Assembly: GCA_013815685.1 (NCBI GenBank)
Contig: JACDFR010000013.1
Coordinates: 1-64,000, forward strand
Length of the DNA stretch: 64,000 bases
Reading direction: 5' to 3'
Origin: Ramlibacter sp.
GTDB taxonomy: Bacteria; Pseudomonadota; Gammaproteobacteria; Burkholderiales; Burkholderiaceae_C
Each line of letters starts with the position of its first letter. Within the stretch, counting starts at the first letter, position 1. Below are positions 49,526 to 61,147 of the stretch, piece by piece. The position numbers and the translations under genes are program-made. The notes below the pieces were generated by a model. That model saw only the letters and a program-made list of their open reading frames with translations, searched no databases and was not told where the DNA came from.

Positions 49526-49991
49526 GGCTTCGCAGTTCCCTCGCTTGCGGCTGTCCCGCGGCATTCGGCAACCAAGCTCCCACAGGCTTGCCCGGCGCGA
49601 TAGCGTCGGCCACTTCGCGCGCCACGGTTTCGACATCACCGAACGGCGCCACGACATCGATCAGCCAGGGGTGGTCACCACTCTTCCACTCGTGTGGCGC
49701 AATCACCGGTACCGCAGAGCGTAGCCGCTGGTCCACTGCATCGCTGACGAACGCCCAGGTCACGAAGCCCCACGGCATGTCTGCCTTGGAAAATAGCCGG
49801 CACTGGTCGAGTACCAGTGGTGGCATCAAGCGCCAATCGATGTCAGCAATGAAGGTGAAGCGCCGCTGCGCATCACGGGCGTACAGCCACAGCGCTGGCC
49901 CGAGCAAGGGCAGCTTGGTCAGCTCCTTCTTCGCCGATTCAAAATTCGCGACGAGACCGGAGGCCGGAGGCGTTGAGGCTGTCATGTTCAT
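49518..49991 (-). CDS. RTX toxin-activating acyltransferase homologue (HlyC-like)
   Basis: HlyC-type enzymes transfer acyl chains from acyl carrier protein to Lys residues of RTX toxins before secretion. The 157-residue protein matches the family by KLPLLGPALWLYARDAQRRF, PLVLDQCRLFSK, PWGFVTWAFVSDAV and EWKSGDHPWLIDVVAPFGD. The Asp equivalent to HlyC Asp92 is present (Asp112 in LIDVVAPFG), but the catalytic His that follows the SPLH-type motif appears to be Gln42 (RDAQRR). This suggests a changed or lost acyl transfer. The ATG at 49991 has AAAGGACAAAG upstream. It sits 60 bp after the giant RTX gene and overlaps hlyD. Confidence 0.78.
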   Translation of the reverse strand: MNMTASTPPASGLVANFESAKKELTKLPLLGPALWLYARDAQRRFTFIADIDWRLMPPLVLDQCRLFSKADMPWGFVTWAFVSDAVDQRLRSAVPVIAPHEWKSGDHPWLIDVVAPFGDVETVAREVADAIAPGKPVGAWLPNAAGQPQARELRSHG

Positions 49992-50050
49992 CTTTGTCCT
50001 TTGAATGTCCCGCACGCTGACGGTTATAAGGCATGCGGGGCCGTTTCAGT

Positions 50051-53000
50051 TCAGGGAAGCACCGGGGCAGGCAGACTGCCCATCCACGCCGGCTTGTGGC
50101 CGCCGGCACTGATGGCTGCGAAAATGAGCTCATCGCTGCTTGGCGAGGCTGCCGGGTTGATCGGGCTGGGCAGCCCAGCCGTCTGATCCGTGATCAGGCT
50201 AATGCCGGCCTGCAGCGCCGTCCATGGGTTCACGGCGGTCGACGTGTTGAGCGTCTGCCACGTTGTGCCCGTCATGCCGGCCATCCGGCTGCGCACGCCC
50301 AACCAATCCAGGTCGCCGTAGCTTCCCGTGGTGCCGTAGCGGTATGCCAGATCGCCGCCGATCGCCTGCGTGTCGCTGCTCGCCTTAAAGTAGTTGTTCA
50401 ACTCACCCGCGACCGGCCAGCTCGTCAGGCTTGGATTCGCCGCACGCACCGTATCAAACCGGTTCGCCAGCTGCTCGAAATCGAAGCTCACCACCTTGCG
50501 GTTCTTCATGCGATCCGTCGACGCCGCGCTGTAGTCGCCGCCGATGGTCACCATCTGCAAGGTGTCGACGCTGCGACGTGCGCTGCTGGTGTACCAGTCC
50601 TTGAACGTGATGCTGTCGCCCTGAGCAGCATCAAACACGAGGTCGTTGCCGACCTTGCGCAGGCTGAGATCGGTGTAGCGGATACCGCCGCCCAGGCTGA
50701 CTGTGTCGCGGTCCCAGCCACTGCCCAAGACGATATCGGCGCCATCGCCGCGGTTGAAGGCCATCAGGTCGTGGTCGTTGCCCGTGTTGATGGTGTCGTT
50801 GCCCTCGCCACCAGCGATGAAATCACTGCCAGTGTTGGTCGTGATCGTATCGTTGCCTGCACCCGCATCGATGAAGTCGCGATCAGTGCCCGTGTCGATG
50901 GCATCGTTGCCCGCGCCGGCCACGACAACATTCCAGCCCGAGCCACCATGGACGATGTCGTCGCCGTCGCCGGATGCCAACAGGTCGGCATCGACGCCAC
51001 CGTCGAGCGTGTCGTTGCCCGCCCCGCCGAACAACTGGTCTTGACCGCTGTCGCCGTTCAGATAGTCGACACCGTCCCCGCCGTCAAGCACGTCGCTGTC
51101 GACACCGCCATACAACTGGTCGTCTCCGGTGCCGCCCACGAGTTGGTCGTTGCCACTGCCACCGTCTAGGTAGTCGTTGCCCGCGCCTCCCCACAACTGG
51201 TCGTTCTCGGACTCGCCGTAGATCCTGTCGTTACCGCCCTCGCCAAACAGCTTGTCGGCCCCGGCGCCGCCGTAGACGATGTCGTTGCCCGTGCGGGCAT
51301 AAACGACATCGTCGCCAGCCCCAGCGTAGATCGTCTCGTCGCTGCGATCGCCGGTGATCGTGTTGTTCTGGTAGTTGCCATTCAACGTGCGAGCCCCGAC
51401 CATCAGGTCGGACAAGGTAGCGACAGTGCCGCTGGCAAATTCGAAGCGCTCGATGCCACCGGATGCAGCCAGTTCGATGCCCTGGTCCTGCTGTTCCGTC
51501 CCGTCGGTGCCCAGCAGGGAGATGAACACCTTGCTCTGCCCGTTCACCGTGACGGTACGCGCCGCCACGGAATTGAGCGTGATACCCGCACCGAAGCGTA
51601 ACGTGTCGTTGCCCGAAGCGTAGGCAATGACATCACGTCCCTCGCCCTGGTTGTACAGGTAGAGGTCGTCTCCGGCACCGCCATCCAGCGTGTCGTTGCC
51701 GAGACCGCCCGCAAGCACGTCATTGCCGGCGCCCGCGCTCAAGGCGTTGGCACCGCTGTTGCCGACGAGTACGTTCGCCAGCTCGTTGCCGATGCCGTTG
51801 ATCGCCGCCGTGCCGGTGAGCACGAGGTTCTCGACGTTGGCAGCCAGGTTGTAGCTCACCGATGCCAGCACCGTGTCGATGCCGGCATTCGCCGCCTCGG
51901 TCACGACATCCCCTAAGTTGTCGATCACGTAGCGGTCGTCGCCCAGTCCCCCGGACATCTGGTCGGCGCCAGCCTTGCCATCAAGGATATTGGCTTGATC
52001 GTTACCAAAGAGCAGGTTGTCCAGGTCGTTGCCGGTGGCACGGATCGCCGTGCCGGTCAGTGTGAGCTGTTCTACGTACTGCGGCAGCACATAGTCGATG
52101 CCTGTGCTGACGCGGTCGATGCCTTGGCCGGTGAGTTCGATGACCTGGTCGCCGACGTTGTCCACCACGTAACTGTCGTCTCCCGCACCGCCAGCCATCA
52201 CGTCAGCGCCGGCACCACCGTCGAGCCGGTTGTTGCCGGTGTTGCCGATGAGCACGTTTGACAAGCTGTTGCCGGTCGCGTCGATGTTGGAAGCGCCTGT
52301 GAGTGTCAGGTTCTCCACATTCGCGGCCAGCGAGTAGCTGACGGTGGATTGAACCGTGTCGATGCCCGCGTTCGCTGCTTCCGTGACCACATCGCCCGCG
52401 CTGTCGACCACGTAGAGGTCATCGCCCAGGCCGCCGGCCATCTGGTCGTCACCGGTGCCGCCATCAAGGGTGTTGGCCAGGTCGCTGCCGAATAGCAGGT
52501 TATCGAGGCTGTTGCCGGTTGCGCGGATCGCAGCGCCGGTCAGCGTGAGCTGCTCGACGTATTGCGGCAGCACGTAGTCGATGCTGGAGCTGACGCGGTC
52601 GAAGCCTTGGCTTGCGAGCTCGATGACTTGATCGCCTGCGTTGTCCACGACGTAGCTGTCGTCACCGCTGCCCCCGGCCATCACATCAGCGCCAGTGCCG
52701 CCGTCGAGGCGGTTGTTGCCAGCATTGCCCGTGAGCGCGTTGGACAAGCCGTTGCCGGTCGCATCGATGTTGGCCGTACCAGTCAGCGTCAGGTTCTCCA
52801 CGTTGATGGCCAGGGAGTAGGTCACCGAGGACTGGACGGTGTCGGCGCCTTCGCCAGCGTTCTCGATCACGAGGTCGCCCGCGTTGTCGACGATGTAGGC
52901 GTCGTCGCCATTGCCACCGATTAAGGTGTCAGCGCCTGCGCCGCCATCGAGCACGTTGGTAAGGCTGTTGCCCAGCAGCACGTTGTCGAGTTGGTTCCCG

Positions 53001-56000
53001 GTTCCACGGACTGCGCTGCCGGCGAGCGTAAGCTGCTCGACGTTCTGCGTCAGCACGTAGTCGATGCTGGCGCTGACGCGGTCGAGGCCTTGGCCGGTGA
53101 GTTCGACGACCTGATCGCCCGAGCTGTCCACCACATAGCTGTCCTCGCCGGCGCCGCCGGTCATGGTGTCGGCGTCACCGCCGCCGTCGAGCACGTCGCT
53201 GCCAGCGCCACCAACCAAAGTGTCGTTGCCGGCGCCGCCGATCAGGGTATTGCCTCCGTCAGTGGCGGTCAGAAGGTTGGCGAGTTCGTTGCCTGCGGCG
53301 CGCACCGCGCTGCCCGTCAGCGTCAGGTTCTCGACGTTGGCACCAAGCGCATAGTCGATGCTCGACTGCACGGTGTCGATGCCGTCTGTCGCGCTCTCGA
53401 CCACCTGGTCGTCGACGTTGTCGACGACATAGAGGTCGTCGCCCTTGCCGCCGCGCATCAGGTCGGCACCCGTGCCGCCATCGAGCACGTCGCTGCCAGC
53501 GCCGCCGACCAGCGTGTCGTCGCCGGCCAATCCGTTAAGCACATCGCCAAGGTCGTTGGCGGTGATAACGTTGGCCAATTCGTTGCCGGTGCCTTGGGTG
53601 GCATTGCCCCTGAGGGTGAGGTTTTCGACATTGCTGCCCAGCACGTAGTTCACGCCGGCCAGGACGGTGTCTATTCCCTCGTCGGCGTTCTCGACGACCA
53701 CGTCGCCGACGGTGTCGACCACATACGTGTCGCTGCCGGCGCCGCCCATCATCGTGTCCGCGCCCGTGCCACCATCCAGGCGGTTGTCGCCGCTGTTGCC
53801 CGTGAGCACGTTGGCCAGCTCATTGCCGGTGCCATCGATGTTCGCAGCGCCGGTCAAGGTCAGGTTCTCCACATTCCCGCCCAGCGCGTAGCTGATGGAA
53901 GACTCGACCGTATCGGTGCCTTGTGTCGCCTGCTCCGTGACAACGTCGCCCGTGCTGTCGACGACGTAGGTATCGTCCCCCGCGCCGCCCGCCATGAAGT
54001 CAGTACCAGTGCCGCCATCGAGGTGATCGGCACCCGCACCGCCGGTCAAGATGTCGCTGCCGGCGCCGCCCGACAAGGTGTTGCCGAGGCCGTTGGCCAT
54101 GAGCACGTTGTCGAGTTCGTTGCCCGTGCCCTGCGTGGCAAAACCGCGAAGGATGAGGTTTTCAACGTTCGCGCCGAGTGCATAGTTGATCGAGGCCTCG
54201 ACGGTGTCGTTGCCTTCGAAGGCATTCTCGACGACCATGTCGCCGGCGCTCTCGACGACGTAGGTGTCGTTGCCTTTTCCACCGGCCATGCGGTCAGCCC
54301 CTGCACCACCGTCGATGCGATTGGCGGCACCGTTACCGGTGACGACGTTGTCGAGCGAGTTGCCTGTACCGTTGATGGCGTTGATGCCGATCAGCGTCAG
54401 GTTCTCTAAGTTACCGCCCAACGTCGTCGTGATGCGGCTGTTCACCGTGTCAACGCCTTCGCCGGCCAACTCGATAACCACATCGCCGGCGTTGTCGATG
54501 ACGTAGGTGTCGTCGCCTGTCCCACCAATCAGGGTGTCGGCGCCTTGGCCGCCATCCAGGGTGTCGGTGCCGTCCAAGCCGCGCAAAGTGTTGTTGGCAT
54601 TGTTGCCGAACATCACGTTGTCGCTGGCATTGCCCATCCCTTCCAGTGCCTGAGATCCCGCCAGCGTCAGGTTCTCCAGGTCAGCACCCAGGGTGTAGTT
54701 GATCGACGTGCGCACCGTGTCGAAGCCTTCACCTGACTTCTCGGTGACGACATCGCCGACTGAATCGACCTCGTAGGTGTCGTTGCCAGTGCCGCCGTCC
54801 ATCGCGTCGTCGCCCGCACCACCGGCGAGCAGGTCGTTGCCCGTGCCGCCGTGCAGTTGGTCGTTGCCATCGCCGCCCCACAGTTCGTCGTCGCCGTCCA
54901 TGCCGAAGAGGACATCCCAGCCACCTTCACCGAAGAGCTTGTCGTCGCCGGCGTCGCCCGACAGCAGATCGTTGCCGACACCGCCCGACACGAGGTCGTT
55001 GCCGTCGCCGCCGAAGGCCACGTCGTTGCCGCTCCCCATCGACAGGAAGTCGTCGCCGGAACCGCCTATCGCCAGGTCATCACCGTCGCCGGTGAACACC
55101 GAATCCTTGCCGTCACCGGCATCGACGAAGTCCTTGCCCGCGCCGGTGAACACGATGTCGTCGCCTGCACCCGCTTCGACGAGATCGTTCCCGGCATCGT
55201 CGTTGACCACATCGTTGCCGTCACCCATGTGGTACTGGTCAGACCCCGACGTGCCGAACACCAGGTCGGCGTCAGTGGTTCCGGTGAAGGTTTGCCCTGT
55301 CGAGTAAGGGGCAACGGTGGCCGTGACTGTGCTGCCGTCGGCTGCGGTTCCCTGCGTCACGTTGCGGAACTGCAGCGTCACGTCCGCGAGCGCCAGCGTG
55401 CTTCCGTCCGTCTTCGTGGCCGAGCCGATGCCGTGCACCGTCTGCCCATCGATGACCTGGAAGTGGCCGTCGCTGGTGAGCGAGATGCCGTTGATGCCGA
55501 GGTCGTTGAGCGACTTGAACTCTCCCGGATCGGTGATGCCGTTGCTGTTCGCGTCTTGCCAGACGCCGAACGAACTCCACTTGGCATCTGCGGCAGAGAA
55601 CACGCCATCGCCGTTCGTGTCGAAGGCGCGCAGACCCTCCAGATCGGTCTGCCCGTCGGGCTTGTAGGGCACGAAGGAGATCTCGTCGAAGCGGTCGATC
55701 TTGCCGTCGCCATTCTTGTCGTAGGCGAGGAAGCCGTCTGCGGGATTGTTCCAGGCGATCTTGCGGCGCCAGCCGTCGCCGTTCACGTCATAGAAGACGT
55801 TCGAGTCGTCGACGTTGGTGAAGTGGAAGCCGTCACCATTGAGGTCGACCGCGATCGGCTTCTTGCCGCCGCCCGAGGCCACGTTGGCATCCGGCCGCGG
55901 CCCGTAGTGCTTGACCGAAACGTCCTGATCGGTGAACCCGCCCGCGTCGTCGAACACGCGTACCTTGAACACGTCCAGAAAATAGTTAGTTCCGTCGGGA

Positions 56001-59000
56001 TTCTTCTCTTCGCCGCCGTATCGATTGGAGTCGACGTTGCCCAGCGAGGTGGTGGTGAGTTGCCCTGTCTCCGGGTTCACGTAGTCGACTGTGCCGTCGC
56101 CATTTACGTCGCCGACAGCGGTACGCGCCGGCCTGAGACCGAGGTAAGACCACGCGCCGGTCGCAGCATCGACCGTGGCTTTTCCGTAGAGGCCATTCTC
56201 TAGCAATTGGTAGTGAAATGTCGTATCGCCATCAACATCCACTGCGATGACGTGTCCAGTGCCAGCATCGTCTGTCCCTACGGGCGAACTGTGGTCGACG
56301 TAAGTAGAGGGCTGATACCCTACGAGCACGGAAACGTACTGCCCGTCTTCGCCACCCGTGAACTGCTGGTCGTAGATCGGCTCGCCCTTGATTTCTTCGA
56401 TGTAAGGCACATGGATCGCGTCGCCCTTCACCGTGCCCGAGACCGTGCTGAACGAGCTGTCCTCGCCGTAGCCCGACTGTACTGAATAGCTGTAGTTGAG
56501 CGGCGCAAATCCGTAGACCAGGCGCTGGTCGGTCGTGGTGCTGATCGACGGTGCATCGTTGACCCCCTGCAGGTCGATGAAGGCATGCGCGACGCGCGTC
56601 TGTCCGTCGGCCGCCGTCACCGTGTATTCGAAGCTCGCCTGGCCCACATAGTTGTGCTCGGGCGTGAACTCGACAGTGCCTTGCGTGAGGTTCAGTATCA
56701 CCGCACCGCGCACGCCGTTGCCCACGGACGTCACGCTGAGCCCGGCGTTCGAACCGTTGAAGGCGTCGTTGGCCAGGAGCAGCGCCAGCGAGATGCTGAT
56801 GGACTGGTTGGCGGTCGGCGTTTGCGCGTGCGGATAGGCGGGGTCACTCGGATTGCCGGGCGAGATGCCGTCTTCCCATGTTATGAACCCGTCGTCGTGC
56901 GCGACGAACGTCGTACCTTGGCCGCTGCCGCTGCCGCTGCCGCTGCCGCTGCCGCTGCCACTGCCACTGCCACTGCCACTGCCACTGCCACTGCCACTGC
57001 CACTGCCACTGCCACTGCCACTGCCACTGCCGCTGCCACTGCCGCTGCCACTGCCGCTGCCACTTCCACTTCCACCGCCAAGGTCGATGACCTGCGTGAC
57101 GAATAATGTGCTGTGCCCATTGCTGTAGTCGACCTGGATGCCGCCTTGCACGACATTGACCCGAACCCCATCGTTGCTGGTTTCGAGGTCAGGACTCTGC
57201 ATCGCATAGTCTTGGCCATTGCGGGTGAAGCGGCCATTGCTGTAGTCGAGCTGTGTGATGCCCTGGCTCGCGAGCGTATGGGTCTCGCTCCCGGCTTGCA
57301 CGCCATCCTGGTTGCTGTCTTGCCAAATGCTTAGCGCGGCGAAGACCGGGTCGCTCGCGTCGATCACGCCGTCGGCGTTGGCGTCTACCCAGGACATGCT
57401 ACGCACGCCCTTGGCGGCGTCGCTGACGAAGCCGTTGCTGAAGAGTTCCTTGCCCGAGTCCGCCACCCCGTTGAAGTTGCGGTCCAACACCAGCAAGCCT
57501 TCACCGGCCCCGACCCAGCCGGTCTGCTTCATGTAACCGCTGTCGTCCCAGTCGAAGCTGACGTTGCTGGCGGCGTCGGTCACCGTGGAAATGATGCCGT
57601 CGCCGTTCAGGTCCAGCACCACCGGGCGGAACTTGCCCGGCACGCGCTTGCCACTGGCATCTGCCGGTGCGCTCAGGCCATGATTCGCGGCGCGCTCCTC
57701 TTCGGTCAGCCCCGCATCGGGGTTGCCCGTGTCTTGCTGCAGGCGCGCGGTTCGCACCTCCCAGACCGGCGCAACGGCCTGGCGAGCGAGAGCGCTATCG
57801 ACCATGCGTTCGAAGACATCCCGGCGCTGACCGGGATCGGTGGGGTCAGCATTGATGGGCGTGAAATCGTCGTTGTAGCGCAAGGCGGGGTAGCGTTCCT
57901 GGCCGGTGACCGGGTCGATATCAACCACCGCGTAACCGGGATCACTCTGCCGTGACTCGTGCCAGGTGAGCTGGGGCAGTCGCTGCGGGATGATGCCCAG
58001 TTGAAAGTTGGGGTTTGTCTGGCCCGCGCGCGCGATGACATCGTTCAGGTAGCCCAGCAGGCCGCCGAAATAGTTCGGGTTGTGCGAGCCATCCGGGTTT
58101 GTGGGTTGTTGGCCGTTGCCTTGCGTCAGCAGCGTCACCTTGCCGATGCCTATGCCCTCCCCGGCGCTTTCCACGGTGATGCTCGTGCCGTCGGCGAACT
58201 TGAAATGCGCCGTGCCCCAGGCCTCGGGCGGCTCGCTGCCAAGTGCGGTGATGAGCGAGTAGGCAGCGTAGATCCAGCCGATCACGGGGACGAAGTAGGC
58301 TGCGACAGAGACTGCGACGCCTGTGTAGTCGCCATGTTCGAGTGCCACTGCGATGCTAAGGAAAGGCAAGGCCTGGGCCACGCTGCCCACGGCGCCGCTG
58401 AGAGCCTGAACGGTCGCCTCTCCAGCCAACTGAGCAGAGACCACGTTGTACGCGGTGTTGACAGCGACAAGCGCATTGGCGCCAGCGTATATCTTGTCAA
58501 GGGTGCTGCTGTTGCCATTGAAAGCCTGGTAAAGGCCGTAGAGGCTACCGACCGCACCGGCCACCGCGGTGACGGTAAACAGCGGCTGATTGTTGAGGAC
58601 CTGCGTGCCGCCGACGGACGGGTTGACTTGGTCGTTGAGCAGGCGCAGCCCGCTGTTGAGGATCGGCAGGGGTTGTCCAGACCGGATGGCCTGTACAAGA
58701 CTGGTCAAATCTTGAATTGCTGTCCCAAGCGATTGCAGCGGAGCAGCGGTGCCGGTTGTGGATTCAATGGTGCCGTCCGGTCGCTGAACCACGTGAACGC
58801 TTGATCCGTCAGGGTAGGTGGTGGTTTGGTTCCACCCGTCCGCAGTGTTGCCGGTCGTGATCGTCGTGTTCTTGAGGTCGCCAACTCCGTTGTAGCTGCG
58901 GGTGACCGTCGCGCCGTCTACTGTCTCGGTTTGGCGGGTTTCGACGACTTGTCCTTGGGCATCGCGACTGATAGTGCGCGTAGTGTCGCCGGGCAACGAA

Positions 59001-60172
59001 GTAGTAGTAAGGCTGGAGCCGTCGTCGAAGATTTGCGTAATGCTCGATGAGAAGATGTTGCCCTCGGCGTCCTTGCTGGTCGCCGTGATCGTGCCGTCTG
59101 GCTGATCGGTGACGGCATCTGGCAGGTACCTGAGTTCGACCGAGCCTCCTGTTACCGGCCGCACAGTGACCGTCCCTGTGACGCTCAGCGTGGTTGTCGA
59201 TTGCAGCGCACCGGTGGAGGCGTCGAACACCTCGATAAGCCGTTCGGCGCCCACCCCGGAGAACTTGACGGTGCTCTGCAGCACCCCGGTGGCTGCGTCC
59301 CTGACTTCGAACTCGGTTTGCGAGTAAGTCAGGTTGATCTCGCCGGTCGCGGGATCCATGGCCGATCCGGTGACCTTGGGCTGGAGCTTGATCGCCCCCG
59401 GTGGCGCGGTGTCTACCTGCGATCCCGCCAATAGCGCCAAGGCTTGGCTGACTTGCGTGGATGCGTGCTTGTTGCCAATCTGATCGGTTGCAACCAAGTA
59501 CAAGAAGCCGGCCGCTGGGTTAGCCATGGCGATCAAGAAAGCCGTCAGCGCCTGTTGGCCGCTGAGTGTCAGGCTGGGCAAGTAACCGGATGACCCCACT
59601 TGCTCGCCAGTGGTACCGGAAACCAAACTGCCCGCGACCAGGTAGTTGGTGAATCCAGCGGCTGCGCCTAATCCTCCGGACGGCAATCCCGCCTCGAGCG
59701 CCGCCGCCTGAAACTCCGCCGTCCGCACAATTCTTACCGCCGCGCCCGGGTCGATGGTGGAGCCGTCGAGGCCGTAGGCATAGGCCGCAACTTGCGCAAT
59801 TGTGCCGCCCAGGCTGTGTCCGGTAACGAGGAGCTCGCTTGAGTCGGTTCCCGGCGGGAAAATGATTGGATCGCCCTGCACCTGCGCCGCGAAATCCATG
59901 CCTTGCTGAAACTGGGTATCCCAACGCCCGGTAAGAATCGCAACGTCTGCAATCCCGTCGTTGGGACCATCGGTGCCTCGATAGGCAATCACGACCTCGC
60001 CGGTAACAGCGTTCTTGAATGCGAAGGCTGCAAACGGGGGCGATCGGTCGTCAGCCACCTTCAGCTCCCAACCGGAGGGCAAGTTCGTTGCGTTTTCGAG
60101 AAACGCTCTATCTTTGTACGCCAGGACAGCGAACTGCGACAGCAGAGCGTCTTTTTGAATGGATGTGGTCAC
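50051..60172 (-). CDS. Giant RTX protein with lipase-like N-terminal domain (3373 residues)
   Basis: This is a very large secreted protein for type I export. Residues 1-220 resemble a class-3 lipase-like hydrolase: AYRGTD (about 64-69) and the nucleophile elbow TGHSLGG with Ser120. A hydrophobic region lies at about 580-640 and [20 protein letters not shown]-hand-like loops near 860-910. A Gly-Ser repeat spans about 1032-1084, then an Ig/cadherin-like domain ([18 protein letters not shown]). From about 1650 to 3160 come RTX blocks: GGxGxDx nonapeptides plus 12 units centred on NVENLTL or YVEQLTL. The C-terminal 200 residues lack repeats and should hold the secretion signal. The real substrate (lipid or other) is unknown. 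Confidence 0.88.
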   Translation of the reverse strand: MTTSIQKDALLSQFAVLAYKDRAFLENATNLPSGWELKVADDRSPPFAAFAFKNAVTGEVVIAYRGTDGPNDGIADVAILTGRWDTQFQQGMDFAAQVQGDPIIFPPGTDSSELLVTGHSLGGTIAQVAAYAYGLDGSTIDPGAAVRIVRTAEFQAAALEAGLPSGGLGAAAGFTNYLVAGSLVSGTTGEQVGSSGYLPSLTLSGQQALTAFLIAMANPAAGFLYLVATDQIGNKHASTQVSQALALLAGSQVDTAPPGAIKLQPKVTGSAMDPATGEINLTYSQTEFEVRDAATGVLQSTVKFSGVGAERLIEVFDASTGALQSTTTLSVTGTVTVRPVTGGSVELRYLPDAVTDQPDGTITATSKDAEGNIFSSSITQIFDDGSSLTTTSLPGDTTRTISRDAQGQVVETRQTETVDGATVTRSYNGVGDLKNTTITTGNTADGWNQTTTYPDGSSVHVVQRPDGTIESTTGTAAPLQSLGTAIQDLTSLVQAIRSGQPLPILNSGLRLLNDQVNPSVGGTQVLNNQPLFTVTAVAGAVGSLYGLYQAFNGNSSTLDKIYAGANALVAVNTAYNVVSAQLAGEATVQALSGAVGSVAQALPFLSIAVALEHGDYTGVAVSVAAYFVPVIGWIYAAYSLITALGSEPPEAWGTAHFKFADGTSITVESAGEGIGIGKVTLLTQGNGQQPTNPDGSHNPNYFGGLLGYLNDVIARAGQTNPNFQLGIIPQRLPQLTWHESRQSDPGYAVVDIDPVTGQERYPALRYNDDFTPINADPTDPGQRRDVFERMVDSALARQAVAPVWEVRTARLQQDTGNPDAGLTEEERAANHGLSAPADASGKRVPGKFRPVVLDLNGDGIISTVTDAASNVSFDWDDSGYMKQTGWVGAGEGLLVLDRNFNGVADSGKELFSNGFVSDAAKGVRSMSWVDANADGVIDASDPVFAALSIWQDSNQDGVQAGSETHTLASQGITQLDYSNGRFTRNGQDYAMQSPDLETSNDGVRVNVVQGGIQVDYSNGHSTLFVTQVIDLGGGSGSGSGSGSGSGSGSGSGSGSGSGSGSGSGSGSGSGSGSGSGSGSGSGSGQGTTFVAHDDGFITWEDGISPGNPSDPAYPHAQTPTANQSISISLALLLANDAFNGSNAGLSVTSVGNGVRGAVILNLTQGTVEFTPEHNYVGQASFEYTVTAADGQTRVAHAFIDLQGVNDAPSISTTTDQRLVYGFAPLNYSYSVQSGYGEDSSFSTVSGTVKGDAIHVPYIEEIKGEPIYDQQFTGGEDGQYVSVLVGYQPSTYVDHSSPVGTDDAGTGHVIAVDVDGDTTFHYQLLENGLYGKATVDAATGAWSYLGLRPARTAVGDVNGDGTVDYVNPETGQLTTTSLGNVDSNRYGGEEKNPDGTNYFLDVFKVRVFDDAGGFTDQDVSVKHYGPRPDANVASGGGKKPIAVDLNGDGFHFTNVDDSNVFYDVNGDGWRRKIAWNNPADGFLAYDKNGDGKIDRFDEISFVPYKPDGQTDLEGLRAFDTNGDGVFSAADAKWSSFGVWQDANSNGITDPGEFKSLNDLGINGISLTSDGHFQVIDGQTVHGIGSATKTDGSTLALADVTLQFRNVTQGTAADGSTVTATVAPYSTGQTFTGTTDADLVFGTSGSDQYHMGDGNDVVNDDAGNDLVEAGAGDDIVFTGAGKDFVDAGDGKDSVFTGDGDDLAIGGSGDDFLSMGSGNDVAFGGDGNDLVSGGVGNDLLSGDAGDDKLFGEGGWDVLFGMDGDDELWGGDGNDQLHGGTGNDLLAGGAGDDAMDGGTGNDTYEVDSVGDVVTEKSGEGFDTVRTSINYTLGADLENLTLAGSQALEGMGNASDNVMFGNNANNTLRGLDGTDTLDGGQGADTLIGGTGDDTYVIDNAGDVVIELAGEGVDTVNSRITTTLGGNLENLTLIGINAINGTGNSLDNVVTGNGAANRIDGGAGADRMAGGKGNDTYVVESAGDMVVENAFEGNDTVEASINYALGANVENLILRGFATQGTGNELDNVLMANGLGNTLSGGAGSDILTGGAGADHLDGGTGTDFMAGGAGDDTYVVDSTGDVVTEQATQGTDTVESSISYALGGNVENLTLTGAANIDGTGNELANVLTGNSGDNRLDGGTGADTMMGGAGSDTYVVDTVGDVVVENADEGIDTVLAGVNYVLGSNVENLTLRGNATQGTGNELANVITANDLGDVLNGLAGDDTLVGGAGSDVLDGGTGADLMRGGKGDDLYVVDNVDDQVVESATDGIDTVQSSIDYALGANVENLTLTGSAVRAAGNELANLLTATDGGNTLIGGAGNDTLVGGAGSDVLDGGGDADTMTGGAGEDSYVVDSSGDQVVELTGQGLDRVSASIDYVLTQNVEQLTLAGSAVRGTGNQLDNVLLGNSLTNVLDGGAGADTLIGGNGDDAYIVDNAGDLVIENAGEGADTVQSSVTYSLAINVENLTLTGTANIDATGNGLSNALTGNAGNNRLDGGTGADVMAGGSGDDSYVVDNAGDQVIELASQGFDRVSSSIDYVLPQYVEQLTLTGAAIRATGNSLDNLLFGSDLANTLDGGTGDDQMAGGLGDDLYVVDSAGDVVTEAANAGIDTVQSTVSYSLAANVENLTLTGASNIDATGNSLSNVLIGNTGNNRLDGGAGADVMAGGAGDDSYVVDNVGDQVIELTGQGIDRVSTGIDYVLPQYVEQLTLTGTAIRATGNDLDNLLFGNDQANILDGKAGADQMSGGLGDDRYVIDNLGDVVTEAANAGIDTVLASVSYNLAANVENLVLTGTAAINGIGNELANVLVGNSGANALSAGAGNDVLAGGLGNDTLDGGAGDDLYLYNQGEGRDVIAYASGNDTLRFGAGITLNSVAARTVTVNGQSKVFISLLGTDGTEQQDQGIELAASGGIERFEFASGTVATLSDLMVGARTLNGNYQNNTITGDRSDETIYAGAGDDVVYARTGNDIVYGGAGADKLFGEGGNDRIYGESENDQLWGGAGNDYLDGGSGNDQLVGGTGDDQLYGGVDSDVLDGGDGVDYLNGDSGQDQLFGGAGNDTLDGGVDADLLASGDGDDIVHGGSGWNVVVAGAGNDAIDTGTDRDFIDAGAGNDTITTNTGSDFIAGGEGNDTINTGNDHDLMAFNRGDGADIVLGSGWDRDTVSLGGGIRYTDLSLRKVGNDLVFDAAQGDSITFKDWYTSSARRSVDTLQMVTIGGDYSAASTDRMKNRKVVSFDFEQLANRFDTVRAANPSLTSWPVAGELNNYFKASSDTQAIGGDLAYRYGTTGSYGDLDWLGVRSRMAGMTGTTWQTLNTSTAVNPWTALQAGISLITDQTAGLPSPINPAASPSSDELIFAAISAGGHKPAWMGSLPAPVLP
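51640..53044 (-). repeat. 483-bp tandem super-repeats in the RTX gene
   Basis: Units 7-12 of the NVENLTL/YVEQLTL series occur as pairs. The start of the EQLTL half recurs at 53044, 52561 and 52078, exactly 483 bp (161 residues) apart. Each pair joins an 80- and an 81-residue RTX unit. The third copy is incomplete at its end. This points to recent duplication by unequal recombination. Confidence 0.75.
56921..57078 (-). repeat. Hexanucleotide microsatellite coding for a Gly-Ser linker
   Basis: About 26 copies of a 6-bp unit (GCCGCT or GCCACT on the plus strand) code on the minus strand for a Gly-Ser run of about 52 residues in the RTX protein. Because the unit is 6 bp, changes in copy number keep the frame and only change the linker length. 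Confidence 0.85.
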
Positions 60173-60190
60173 GTTTTTTGCTCTCTGGAT

Positions 60191-61147
60191 TTATCGATTC
60201 GTTACCGGCTGCGCGTCGCTGGTTGTGCCTTTGGTTCCCAGTGGGGGCGAGAACAAACTTCTATAGAAGGCGGCGTTCTTGTCGCTCTGTGCCTTTTGGA
60301 GGTCTTTGATCCGCTGCACGAAACCTTCAGAAAGCACTACGCGATTGAATCGAGCAATGGGGGTTTCGAACGCTCCGCTTTTCTTGGCGTCGAGTCGAAT
60401 ATTGACTTGCTTGCGCACAAATGTGCGGCACCCGAATTGCAGATTTACGACCGATAACGTCTTGTAGAACTCTCGGGTGTAGCCGATGAGCGCCATCGAT
60501 CCAGAAATTGCTTCCGCATCGCCGCTTACCGACACATTGCTCGTGAATATCGCCTCTCGTTTTGACGCAGGATCAGCAAACGGAATCAGTTGTCCGTGAA
60601 GCGTCTCGTTCCGAACAATCCCCGGGTCCGGCTCGACCGCCAGCGTCCCGTGCGGACGCTCCGCTCGGTTGAGTGGCCGCAGCCAGCGCATCGAGGCGTA
60701 CGCCGGTTGCCACTGCGACTTGATATCGGTTGCCCAGGGCAGCGGATTCTTGCTCTCGTCAAAGTACAGATCAAGGAGGCACTCTTCTACCTTGCGACAA
60801 GCATCGACCTGTCCGCCAAATCCGCATTGCTGGAAAGACGTATCCTCAATCCGAAACGCCGCCGCCGCGATTCCTTGAACGTCCTCGATGTACTTGGCTG
60901 GCATGCCAAACAGATCGGCAAAGTCCTTGGTATAGACCCAGACGTTGTTGTCCTTGAAGAAGGCCTGACCATCGAAGGTTTGATTGATTTCATAGCGTTG
61001 TGATGATTGTTTGCGTTCGGTGCTCAGGCGCTGCGTCGGTGCCGGTGTTTGCGCCTGCGCGCCGCCGCTGAGAATCAACACGGCGGTACACGCGGCGATT
61101 TCGCAAATGACCTTGCGCGCCTCGAGAGTTGCATCGATTGTGTTCAT
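60191..61147 (-). CDS. Exported protein of unknown function upstream of the RTX gene
   Basis: A 318-residue protein with an N-terminal hydrophobic segment and likely cleavage after GGAQAQ (about residues 28-33). The mature part has Cys residues in SFQQCGFGGQVDACRKVEECLLDL, which suggest disulfides, and GCRTFVRKQVNI later. No family is recognised. Its start overlaps the DUF2235 stop by 4 bp (ATGA) and its stop is 18 bp before the RTX gene, so the three form one operon. A role in effector handling or as an accessory to the DUF2235 protein is only inferred from position. Confidence 0.72.
   Translation of the reverse strand: MNTIDATLEARKVICEIAACTAVLILSGGAQAQTPAPTQRLSTERKQSSQRYEINQTFDGQAFFKDNNVWVYTKDFADLFGMPAKYIEDVQGIAAAAFRIEDTSFQQCGFGGQVDACRKVEECLLDLYFDESKNPLPWATDIKSQWQPAYASMRWLRPLNRAERPHGTLAVEPDPGIVRNETLHGQLIPFADPASKREAIFTSNVSVSGDAEAISGSMALIGYTREFYKTLSVVNLQFGCRTFVRKQVNIRLDAKKSGAFETPIARFNRVVLSEGFVQRIKDLQKAQSDKNAAFYRSLFSPPLGTKGTTSDAQPVTNR

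Noticed and set aside
52991..54409. Plus-strand open frame of 472 codons, and similar ones at 54851-56203 and 50033-51169
   Set aside because: They are antisense to the RTX array; the repeat structure and GC-rich third positions keep the opposite strand open. No family motif is visible.
51640..57078. Regular repeats that could suggest a CRISPR array
   Set aside because: The repeats are in-frame protein-coding RTX units and a hexanucleotide run with no unique spacers of 30-40 bp and no cas genes.
56585..57128. Plus-strand frames with long Ala-Ala-Thr or Pro-Leu runs
   Set aside because: They are the mirror reading of the Gly-Ser microsatellite in the RTX gene.
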